Part shown: positions 33,354-40,920 of the stretch, piece by piece
Position numbering within the stretch: the first letter of the stretch is position 1
Layout of the letters: each line of letters begins with the position of its first letter
Assembly: GCF_001696605.3 (NCBI RefSeq)
Contig: NZ_CP031716.1
Location: 3,410,001 to 3,474,000 of the forward strand
Length of the DNA stretch: 64,000 bases
Source: Acinetobacter wuhouensis
Lineage (GTDB): Bacteria; Pseudomonadota; Gammaproteobacteria; Pseudomonadales; Moraxellaceae
Reading direction: 5' to 3'
Position numbers and translations under genes: made by a program
Notes under the pieces: model-generated
The model's input: the letters and a program-made list of their open reading frames with translations, nothing else
What the model was told of the DNA's origin: nothing
The model's database searches: none

Positions 33354-35534
33354 TTAAGAAGATTTCTTTTCAACAGAAGGTGCAACAGGATCAGCAGTAA
33401 TATAACCGACTGCTGCAGCAAACTTATTGTTATAGTTTGTATTAATTGCTGCATCCAATTCCGCAAGTAAGCTTGTTGTTAAGCCACTACGAGAACCATC
33501 TGCATTGTCTTTGTAGAAACGATTCCACTCATCACCAGGATGCTGGAAGTTGCTCATGATATATGTCCAACCATTGACCTCATCCACAGCATGTAAACCT
33601 GTAGATTCAGCACCCGCTGGTGCAGATAAAATACGATCTAATTTTTTCGTATCAACGTTATATGCCCAAAGGTAATTATTAATATGGTTACCAGAATCTT
33701 CACCGATAAACAAAGTACGAAGTTTCTCTGAATATTTTAAATTATCAGGACTCGCAATTTTTTCAGGGTCAGCTGTATTACCAAAACCATCAAAACTAAT
33801 ATCGACGCCACGTAATAATAAACTGGATTCGCTAGGTACCCACTCACTGTTAATTACGGTATTAGTATTGTCTTTCTGACCACTTGTTAACTTATGTTCT
33901 AAAATTCCGCCTGCCGTAATTTTCGGGAACTTCACATTGTGTTCAGCGAGATAACCACTACCACCTTCAACCATTGAATCCACAATGTTTGCTAGAGCTG
34001 AATACGCTTTTTTATCCGCAACATTCACTGTGGTGCCTTCATTTTTGGTGAGCGCCATAGAAGCACCAACAAATGCTGCATAGCGGTGAGTCTCAAGAAA
34101 CGCTGCTGCAAGCTTAGTCTTATCACTCGTGTCTTTCAGTTTAAGATAAACACCAGTTTTACTTAAATAAGTAAATTTAAAGCCTTGCGCTTCTAAATCT
34201 GCTTTTTGTGTTGCTTGTTGTGTTTTTAAACGCGCTTTTGCCGCATCTGCCAAAGCTTTTTGCTCTGTTGTCGGATTAGCCGCATCAATTGCAGATTTTT
34301 CAGCAGGAGTTGCATCGGTTGGATATTTAACAACTTGTAAAACTGATTCAAAAATATCTGTTGCTTTAATTCCACTTTTGATCAGATTCTCAATCTCTGC
34401 ACTGGTCGCGTGACCAAGCTTAATCCATGAAATCTTACCAGCTGTGGTATCCGTCAACTGTGTAATGAATTTTGCAACATACAAAGTTCCCGCAGATAAA
34501 TCCTTTTCTTTATCCGCAACAAACATGAATAAGCCACCATTGGTATAATCATCTCCCATGAGTACTGTGCGATTATCTGCAAAGACTTGTACCAACTCAT
34601 GTGAAATACGACCTAGGCAATAATGCTTTTTCACAGAACCAGTACCATCTGCTTTCACTGTGATTTCTGGTAAATGACCATAATTATATGGATTTGCAGA
34701 AGTTTCATCACCATATATATTTTTACTAAATGCTTTGAGTGTCGATAATGATTGACCTAGTTTTTGGTCAAATGCATCTGGTTCGTACTCTTCACTCGAA
34801 AGATGCGTTCCCCATGGCGAAAGACTCGCACCACATGTAATCCAAAGACCATGTGCACTAGAAGTATCAACATTATGGTATTTGATTAGTGATAAATGAC
34901 CAGTTTTAGGATCTTGGTCAAGTGTTAGTACTGCGATTGGAGAAGATAACTTTCCATACGTATCTCCACCTGCTTGGTCTTTAGACAAATATTCAAATTG
35001 TACGACATGAAAAACAGGGTTACCTTTTACGCCCAAAGTCTTTTTATCGGCATCCGTAAAATCTTTACCAGTTGCTTGTTTAAAGCTAATTAGAGAACTA
35101 CCATCTGGACAATCTGAAAAGAATTGACGTTCTTTACCTGTAACAGACTTATCGATAATCGGTTGATTTTTAATATCATAATAACCACCCGCAATGATTT
35201 GACCACCTTTACCATCAGGTACTTTGGTACCTGTCAGGAAGAATGGCTTATAACCCAATTGATATTCAGTTTTACTGCCATCATCCCAACTGATTGAAAG
35301 TTTAGATGTACAAGCTGTCGTCGCCATTACAGTAACTGTGGTTGGAGCAGCCATTGGTGTAAATGTTGCTGTTTTTAATTTAGCAGGATTAACCACTGGT
35401 GTTGTAGTGTCATTACTATCATTGCATCCTGCTAATGTCGCAGATGTTGCCATTGCCCCAAGCGGAAGAAAAGGAATGCTGGCTAACCATGTAAGGACTT
35501 CACGACGTGTGTGTTGGTTGGCTGAATTTGTCAT
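33354..35534 (-). CDS. PhoX-type phosphatase (DUF839), Tat lipoprotein-like
   Basis: A 726-aa exported protein of the PhoX/DUF839 family, whose characterised members are Ca/Fe-dependent alkaline phosphatases. The N-terminus has a twin-arginine motif (TRREVLTWL, about 9-17) and a hydrophobic segment ending in LAGC, so it may be a Tat-exported lipoprotein with Cys about 37. Family motifs include SAHGLWITCGASLSPWGTHLSSEE, GRISHELVQVFADNRTVLMGDDY and FIGEDSGNHINNYLWAYN. A divergent helicase gene lies upstream. A Pho-box-like array precedes the start, which supports phosphate control. An insertion of Ala/Lys-rich helix (about 400-450) lengthens the protein relative to typical PhoX. Confidence 0.85.
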   Translation of the reverse strand: MTNSANQHTRREVLTWLASIPFLPLGAMATSATLAGCNDSNDTTTPVVNPAKLKTATFTPMAAPTTVTVMATTACTSKLSISWDDGSKTEYQLGYKPFFLTGTKVPDGKGGQIIAGGYYDIKNQPIIDKSVTGKERQFFSDCPDGSSLISFKQATGKDFTDADKKTLGVKGNPVFHVVQFEYLSKDQAGGDTYGKLSSPIAVLTLDQDPKTGHLSLIKYHNVDTSSAHGLWITCGASLSPWGTHLSSEEYEPDAFDQKLGQSLSTLKAFSKNIYGDETSANPYNYGHLPEITVKADGTGSVKKHYCLGRISHELVQVFADNRTVLMGDDYTNGGLFMFVADKEKDLSAGTLYVAKFITQLTDTTAGKISWIKLGHATSAEIENLIKSGIKATDIFESVLQVVKYPTDATPAEKSAIDAANPTTEQKALADAAKARLKTQQATQKADLEAQGFKFTYLSKTGVYLKLKDTSDKTKLAAAFLETHRYAAFVGASMALTKNEGTTVNVADKKAYSALANIVDSMVEGGSGYLAEHNVKFPKITAGGILEHKLTSGQKDNTNTVINSEWVPSESSLLLRGVDISFDGFGNTADPEKIASPDNLKYSEKLRTLFIGEDSGNHINNYLWAYNVDTKKLDRILSAPAGAESTGLHAVDEVNGWTYIMSNFQHPGDEWNRFYKDNADGSRSGLTTSLLAELDAAINTNYNNKFAAAVGYITADPVAPSVEKKSS

Positions 35535-35571
35535 AATATTTCCACAATATTTTAGAATTTTTCCCTGCTTG

Positions 35572-35615
35572 AGTGTAAAAATCTGTTATGACAATTCCGT
35601 TTCACTTTTAAGTCA
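35572..35615 (-). promoter_or_regulatory. Candidate Pho box array and -10 for the PhoX-type gene
   Basis: On the minus strand, three 11-bp-phased units begin TGACTT, TGAAAC and TGTCAT (complements of 35605-35615, 35594-35604 and 35583-35593). After TGTCAT come ten bases and a -10-like TACACT (complement of 35572-35577). This is the geometry of PhoB-dependent promoters, where the Pho box replaces the -35. Only one unit is close to consensus. Confidence 0.5.
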
Positions 35616-35820
35616 CTTTCAAGACAAAAACTTAAAAAATTCATATCATGATAAATATGAAGTACTAAGCAATACTTTGATTCTCATTCTAATGTATCAA
35701 ATTTTATTGGAGAGCTTTGTTGCCGTCATTTCCTAAAGAGATTTAACCCAAGCGCTTAGTAAACTTTGCTATACTTCTGGCTCGATTAAATTTTCAACTG
35801 AATAAGATTTTATAAATACT

Positions 35821-37314
35821 GTGCCTCATTCTTTTAGCCCGACTCATGAACAAAATTTTGCCATTGCAGAAGCAAAAAAGGGACAATCCTTTAAAGTGAT
35901 TGCCTATGCTGGGACAGGTAAAACAACCACACTTCAGTTGATCAGTGATGCAATGCCTGAACGACGTGGCATGTATTTGGCATTTAATAAGGCAATTGCA
36001 TCTGAAGCACAGAATAAATTTCACCAAAATGTAAATTGTCGTACCTTTCACTCCTTGGCATTTCGTAGCATACCGCGTGGGGTTACAGACAAACTACGCT
36101 TACCACGATTAAGCCCAAGTTTTATTGCCAAAGAATATCGCCTAGAGCCCATCACGCTTAGACGCTTGATGGGTGGACGCTATGAAAAATATGTGCTGAT
36201 GCCAAGTCGTTTAGCCAGTTTGGTCGCAAATGCTGTCAGTTATTTCTGTTCCACCAGTTCTCAGTATCCTGCTCCTCGCCATATCCAAGCACCGAGTTGG
36301 TTACATCCTGATGATGTGGAAAGTTTACAAACCCATTTATATAAATCTGTTGAAAGACGTTGGCTAGAATCGATTGATCCAAATCACCAAGCAGGGATTG
36401 GACACGATATTTATTTAAAATTGTGGGCATTATCAGATCCGTTTATTCCCGCAGATTATGTGCTATTTGATGAAGCCCAAGATGCCGATCCACTCATGCT
36501 CGGTATTTTACTGCGTCAAAGAAATACCCAAGTGATCTATGTCGGCGATGCCCATCAACAAATTTATGCATGGCGTGGTGCGGTGAATGCGATGCAACAA
36601 ATGCCACTGCCTGAATCAAGACTTACAACTTCATTCCGTTTTGGCGATGCCATTGCTGATGTTGCAAACAACCTATTAAGCGCACTTGATGAAACTGTCC
36701 CTTTATTGGGTAATCCAGATATGAAGTCGAGTGTGGTGAATAAACCCCATACCAAAATGCGCGATGCAATTTTGTGCCGAACCAATGCCCGTGCAATGGA
36801 ACTACTCCTTTCAGGTTTAGTACAAGGTGACAAAGTCAGTTTGCAAGCCGATCATGTCAAACTCAATCGCTTTGTCGATGCAGCCAGTTTGCTCAAACAA
36901 GGTAAGCGCGTAGTCGATGTTCCTGAATTGGCTTGGTTTAACTCTTGGCATGATGTGCATGAGTACTGTGAAACCAATGATGGCAGTGATATCAAGCCTT
37001 TAGTGAAATTGGTCGATGATCATGGTACAGAACCTCTCAAAAAAGCACTTGCTAAAATCACCCCGATAGAGCAAGCTGATTATGTGATCTCTACTGCACA
37101 TAAAGCCAAAGGCTTGGAGTGGAACCGTGTCCATATCGAAGATGATTACCAATTTAAAATAAATGGTTTAGAGCATAAAATCAGTGATGAAGAATTAAGA
37201 TTATTATATGTGGCATGTACCCGTGCCAAAGTCAGCTTAAATATTCACCATATCTATGACCTCGTACAACAATTGAAAGTCAAAGCGCCCTTAAAAAATA
37301 AAGCAACGGCATAA
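35821..37314 (+). CDS. UvrD/Rep-like SF1 DNA helicase
   Basis: A compact 497-aa superfamily 1A helicase. All core motifs are visible: I AYAGTGKTT (29-36, Lys34), II VLFDEAQD (214-221), III VGDAHQQIYAWRGA (241-254), IV TTSFRF (269-274), V STAHKAKGLEW (424-434) and VI LLYVACTRAK (461-470). The 1B and 2B insertions are much smaller than in UvrD, and its size is near that of GajB or FBH1-like helicases. The start is GTG at 35821. It is the first of a three-gene plus-strand cassette with an ATPase (31-bp gap) and an AraC-type regulator (11-bp gap). The DNA repair or other role is unknown. Confidence 0.88.
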   Translation: MPHSFSPTHEQNFAIAEAKKGQSFKVIAYAGTGKTTTLQLISDAMPERRGMYLAFNKAIASEAQNKFHQNVNCRTFHSLAFRSIPRGVTDKLRLPRLSPSFIAKEYRLEPITLRRLMGGRYEKYVLMPSRLASLVANAVSYFCSTSSQYPAPRHIQAPSWLHPDDVESLQTHLYKSVERRWLESIDPNHQAGIGHDIYLKLWALSDPFIPADYVLFDEAQDADPLMLGILLRQRNTQVIYVGDAHQQIYAWRGAVNAMQQMPLPESRLTTSFRFGDAIADVANNLLSALDETVPLLGNPDMKSSVVNKPHTKMRDAILCRTNARAMELLLSGLVQGDKVSLQADHVKLNRFVDAASLLKQGKRVVDVPELAWFNSWHDVHEYCETNDGSDIKPLVKLVDDHGTEPLKKALAKITPIEQADYVISTAHKAKGLEWNRVHIEDDYQFKINGLEHKISDEELRLLYVACTRAKVSLNIHHIYDLVQQLKVKAPLKNKATA

Positions 37315-37345
37315 GCGTCGTTGTCATTCGATTTATAGGTATCCT

Positions 37346-38713
37346 ATGAAATTAGAAGCAATTCAGTTTCGGCACACATATCATTTTGCCGACTTAAAAA
37401 TAAATTTTGATTATAAAAATAAGCCTATTACACTGATTGTGGGTGATCAAGCCAGTGGAAAAACAGCAATCATTAAAAATATGTACCAAGCGCTGACATG
37501 GTTCCCTGCACGCCTTAAGGATTTACGTACCCCAGGTGTCGTCATGTCCGACCAAGACATCATGACAGATCGGGTACAATCCAAAATAGATGTTCAAATC
37601 AGCTTTCCGACTGAAATTGGAAAATTACCTGAAAGTGAAACAACTGCTGAAAAAGATCTCAATCGCTGTGATTGGCAACTCTATAAAACTCTCAACAGTA
37701 GTGGAGTCGGTATCAGCAAAGTTGAATTACAACAATTAGAACAAGTGGTTGGGCTATATAACCAAGCAATTAAAAATGATCCTATCCAAGGTTTTCCACT
37801 CATTGCCTATTATCCTGCTGAACGCTTTGTCAATGAAATCAATGTACTCAGCAAAAATAACCCAGCTGTTCTATATCCGCACAATGCTTATGAACTTGTG
37901 CCAATTCCATATACGACTTTTGCTCGTTTTTTTGAATGGTTCAGAGAAATTTGTGATATTGAAAATGCACAAACAGCACAACTTTTTCAGACAATCTTAG
38001 CGCAAAAACAAGAACCAACATCTGTAGAAAGCTTACAAAATATCTTGTTCCATGCACGTTCACAACTCCATGCACCTAGCTTACAAGCGCTCAAAAAAAC
38101 CTTGAATATTGTGATTCCAGAAGTAACTGATATTTTCCTAGAATATCAGCCCAAATTACAATTGATGGTGACCTATAAAAATCAAAGCTTTTGCTATCAA
38201 CAACTTTCCAACACGGTAAAAAATTGGATCGGACTTGTTGGTGACCTTGTACGCCGTATGTGTCTGCTCAATCCTCTTAGCTTATTCCCATGTGAAGAAG
38301 GTGATGGAATTTTGTTAATTGATCAAATTGATGTGGATTTAGATCAATTTGGGCTGCAATTAATTTTAGAACGTTTGAATCAAGCTTTTCCACGTTTGCA
38401 AATTATTGCTACGGCGAGCCATGAAGAATTGCTTGATCAAGCAGATGAATATCAATGCTTTAAACTGGAAAATAAACAACTCTACGAAGTCAAAGCCAAT
38501 TCCACATGGTTAGAATATCAAGATATTTATGAAAATTTATTGAAAACTAGCACTGAAACTTCGGAACAAGAACTGCTTGAACCAAGTATGCAAATGGTCA
38601 ATGTACAAAAACTATTTCAACAATATCAGCATTTAAGCAAAGAACAACAAAGTGAATTAAGACAGCTCATCCAATCAGGGGATGACACTTCTTCACAAGA
38701 ATCTTTGTTGTAA
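37346..38713 (+). CDS. ABC/SMC-type AAA ATPase with Walker B Glu-to-Gln change
   Basis: A 455-aa protein of the RecF/OLD-like ATPase group (AAA_21-like). It starts with the ABC-ATPase N-terminus (MKLEAIQFRHTYHF) and Walker A GDQASGKT (33-40), has a central helical insertion (about 90-285), a degenerate signature LSNTVKNWIG (287-296), Walker B GILLIDQID (321-329) and a switch histidine in ATASHEEL (His359). In active relatives Walker B reads LIDEID; here the catalytic Glu is Gln326. There is no C-terminal TOPRIM domain, so it is not an OLD nuclease. The C-terminal ~90 residues are Gln-rich and helical. It sits between helicase and regulator genes and probably forms one operon with them. Function unknown. 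Confidence 0.8.
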   Translation: MKLEAIQFRHTYHFADLKINFDYKNKPITLIVGDQASGKTAIIKNMYQALTWFPARLKDLRTPGVVMSDQDIMTDRVQSKIDVQISFPTEIGKLPESETTAEKDLNRCDWQLYKTLNSSGVGISKVELQQLEQVVGLYNQAIKNDPIQGFPLIAYYPAERFVNEINVLSKNNPAVLYPHNAYELVPIPYTTFARFFEWFREICDIENAQTAQLFQTILAQKQEPTSVESLQNILFHARSQLHAPSLQALKKTLNIVIPEVTDIFLEYQPKLQLMVTYKNQSFCYQQLSNTVKNWIGLVGDLVRRMCLLNPLSLFPCEEGDGILLIDQIDVDLDQFGLQLILERLNQAFPRLQIIATASHEELLDQADEYQCFKLENKQLYEVKANSTWLEYQDIYENLLKTSTETSEQELLEPSMQMVNVQKLFQQYQHLSKEQQSELRQLIQSGDDTSSQESLL

Positions 38714-38725
38714 AAAATTCAGTTG

Positions 38726-39736
38726 ATGTCGATGATTGATACAAAAAGTAGTGACGCAGGAATTTTCCTATGGATGACTTATCAAGCCATGCAACACATG
38801 GGCTTAGATGCGGCTGCTATTTTCCAAAGCGTCCATTTACCTGATCAAGCACCTGATAAAAACATTCGCCGTGCAAATTCGACCCAACAACGCTTTTGGC
38901 AAGCGGCTGAAAAAATTAGTGATGATCTCTATATTGGTTTACACGTCGGTGTGAACATGCCTACTTTTCGTGGGCAAGTGATTGAATATTTATTTTTGAG
39001 TAGCTCAACCTTTGGTGAGGGACTTGAACGTACACTCAAATATCAAAAAGTGTTGAGTAGTGCATTTCATCTTGAATTACAAAAGAATAATGAACATGCT
39101 TTTCTGACAGGTTTTCAGCACCCTGTCCGACACTATCAAGATTGTGCAATTAGCATATTAGTGAATTTTTTTCGTTATATCTCTGATGGAAAATTTCGAG
39201 TCAATCACATCCAGCTCCCCTATTCTAAAGACATTGATGCCAAAGAATACGAACATCAATGGCAATGTCCTATTGAGTTTGGTCATCTACAAGGGCGACT
39301 TTGCTTTGATTCGGACATTCTCAATCTGCCATCTCCAGCCGCAGAACCCAATTTATTAAAGATTCATGAGAATATTGCAGAACAGCAATTAGAAATTTTA
39401 GAAAAACACCAGTTGATTGATGAGATAGAAAAAATACTGGCGAGTGGTGTACTCGAATCTGGGCAGTTTGATCAAGAATACATTGCAGAACTACTGCAAA
39501 AAAATCCAAGAACCTTGCGTGCGGATTTACAGTTAATTAACAGCAGTTATGAAAAAATTTTAGCCAATTATCGTGAAAAGTTGTCCCGTAAACTTTTAGC
39601 CTATACTCAAGAAAATATCGATCAAATCGTTTATCTCACAGGCTTTTCAGAACCTTCAGCATTTTCAAGAGCTTTCAAAAAATGGACAGGTGAAACACCT
39701 ACAGCCTATCGACAAAGGAAAATGAATAACACGTAA
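38726..39736 (+). CDS. AraC-family transcriptional regulator (Arabinose_bd type)
   Basis: A 336-aa regulator with an N-terminal Arabinose_bd-like domain (about 15-205) and a C-terminal AraC HTH pair (about 235-334) ending in IVYLTGFSEPSAFSRAFKKWTGETPTAYR. This is the OruR/VirS-like subgroup, which often controls lipid or catabolic genes. Three start codons are possible (TTG 38723, ATG 38726, ATG 38732), none with a good ribosome site; ATG 38726 is shown. It follows the ATPase gene by about 12 bp and precedes a fatty acid hydroxylase-like gene by 136 bp, so either neighbour may be its target. Confidence 0.9.
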   Translation: MSMIDTKSSDAGIFLWMTYQAMQHMGLDAAAIFQSVHLPDQAPDKNIRRANSTQQRFWQAAEKISDDLYIGLHVGVNMPTFRGQVIEYLFLSSSTFGEGLERTLKYQKVLSSAFHLELQKNNEHAFLTGFQHPVRHYQDCAISILVNFFRYISDGKFRVNHIQLPYSKDIDAKEYEHQWQCPIEFGHLQGRLCFDSDILNLPSPAAEPNLLKIHENIAEQQLEILEKHQLIDEIEKILASGVLESGQFDQEYIAELLQKNPRTLRADLQLINSSYEKILANYREKLSRKLLAYTQENIDQIVYLTGFSEPSAFSRAFKKWTGETPTAYRQRKMNNT

Positions 39737-39872
39737 ATAAAGCACCTAAATAGAAGTCTTTAATCGCTTTATTTGACAAATTAGGCAGAAATTTTCATGT
39801 CATTTCAGTCAAAAGAATAAATAAATATTTGCTTAAACTTGATAAAAATTAAAGATATGAAACGGTGTTATT

Positions 39873-40502
39873 ATGCTAGGTTTTCCAATGGGTTTATTTG
39901 TTGCCAATGGCATGGAGTGGTATTTTCATAAAGTCTGGTTACATGAATTTCCAACAAAATATCGCAATAGCCCTTTTTTCACCCATATCGCACATCATAA
40001 ACGTGCTCGTTTAAATGCTTTTCATGATGAAGGCTATGCTGAGTCGATGTTTAAAAATGCTGAAATTTATAATGAAAAAACAGCATTGATTGCGTTATCT
40101 GTTGCTGCTACACCATTATTGCCAATTGCACCTTTTTTCACTGCTGGTCTGTATTATGGCATTTGGAATTATTGGAAAGTTCATGCCAAGTCGCATCTAG
40201 ACCCTGAATATGCAAAGAAAAGAATCCCATGGCATTATGACCATCACATGACTAGCAATCAAAATGCCAACTGGTGTGTGACTAAGCCATGGTTTGATTA
40301 CATCATGGGTACACGTGTCATGACGGATGCTTCAGTGACTGAAACCAATCCATTAGCGATTGCGATGCCGAACTGGTTAGAAAAGCGTGTTAATAAAATT
40401 GCACGGCGTATTTTACCAAAAGCATTTGCCAAAATTGAGCAGAATACTCAATCTGATCTTCAAAATATGCGGCAAGGAATCGAAGTGGCGCTTGCGAGTT
40501 AA
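39873..40502 (+). CDS. Fatty acid hydroxylase/sterol desaturase-like membrane protein
   Basis: A 209-aa protein with the histidine clusters of the non-haem diiron fatty acid hydroxylase superfamily: HKVWLH (19-24), HIAHHK (38-43), HAKSH and a final HYDHH. It has hydrophobic segments at about 1-16 and 72-105, fewer than in typical members, so the enzyme may be a short form. Known relatives hydroxylate or desaturate sphingolipids, sterols or carotenoids; no substrate can be named here. The start is ATG at 39873; an in-frame stop at 39858-39860 excludes a longer N-terminus. The C-terminal 40 residues are charged and helical. It is possibly controlled by the AraC-type gene upstream. Confidence 0.82.
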   Translation: MLGFPMGLFVANGMEWYFHKVWLHEFPTKYRNSPFFTHIAHHKRARLNAFHDEGYAESMFKNAEIYNEKTALIALSVAATPLLPIAPFFTAGLYYGIWNYWKVHAKSHLDPEYAKKRIPWHYDHHMTSNQNANWCVTKPWFDYIMGTRVMTDASVTETNPLAIAMPNWLEKRVNKIARRILPKAFAKIEQNTQSDLQNMRQGIEVALAS

Positions 40503-40542
40503 ATCAACTTAGTTAGCACAGCTCTCACAAATCTTTTCTCAT

Positions 40543-40575
40543 ATGGTGAAATCTCAACAACTGAGATTCCACCAT
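40543..40575 (+). terminator. Hairpin terminator after the hydroxylase-like gene
   Basis: A 14-position stem with one A-C mismatch: ATGGTGAAATCTCA (40543-40556) against TGAGATTCCACCAT (40562-40575), loop ACAAC, then a T-rich tail. Confidence 0.65.
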
Positions 40576-40829
40576 TTATATTCCCCTCCTTTCACCCTAA
40601 TCCTCACACCATGCCCTTCATGAATATTTTTCAAACAATATAACCGTGCGATAGCGCGTATAATTCACAATGTTTGCGTAAAAAAAGACAAAATAAATTG
40701 ATGTTATTCTGTTCATGTAATAAGATGAAAATGTCGATTTTGATTCGATTTTATCAATCTAAATTGATTTTCTAATCGTTTTCTCAAGTTGCGCAACACA
40801 ACTGTTTTTTACTTATTAATTTAATTCGG

Positions 40830-40912
40830 CTTTCAAGATTTAAGTTATTGGACTGTTCTTTGCACTCCTCAAATCCTTGAAAGATAAAATTCACATAGGT
40901 TTTACAACCTAT
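40830..40912 (+). promoter_or_regulatory. Two hairpins in the mrpA leader
   Basis: Hairpin 1: 40830-40844 pairs with 40868-40883 (arms CTTTCAAG...TTGAAAG with one bulge and one mismatch). Hairpin 2: ATAGGTT (40895-40901), loop TTAC, AACCTAT (40906-40912), ending 8 bases before the mrpA ATG. No ordinary Shine-Dalgarno sequence is present, so folding could control translation of the operon. Confidence 0.45.
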
Positions 40913-40920
40913 TCAAGACA

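Larger units (their letters stand above)
40503..40920. other. Intergenic region with terminator and structured leader of the mrp operon
   Basis: No gene in 418 bp. The left part holds the terminator hairpin (40543-40575) and a C-rich string (40583-40612) like a degenerate copy of the 18770 repeat. The middle (40620-40830) is AT-rich. The right part holds two hairpins just before mrpA. A 25-codon frame at 40701-40778 lacks a ribosome site and is not called. Confidence 0.6.

Noticed and set aside
35821..38713. Gabija defence system
   Set aside because: Helicase size fits GajB, but the ATPase has no TOPRIM nuclease domain and the gene order is reversed, so the name is not justified.
40701..40778. 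25-codon leader peptide gene before mrpA
   Set aside because: No ribosome-binding site and no amino-acid bias that would suggest attenuation.
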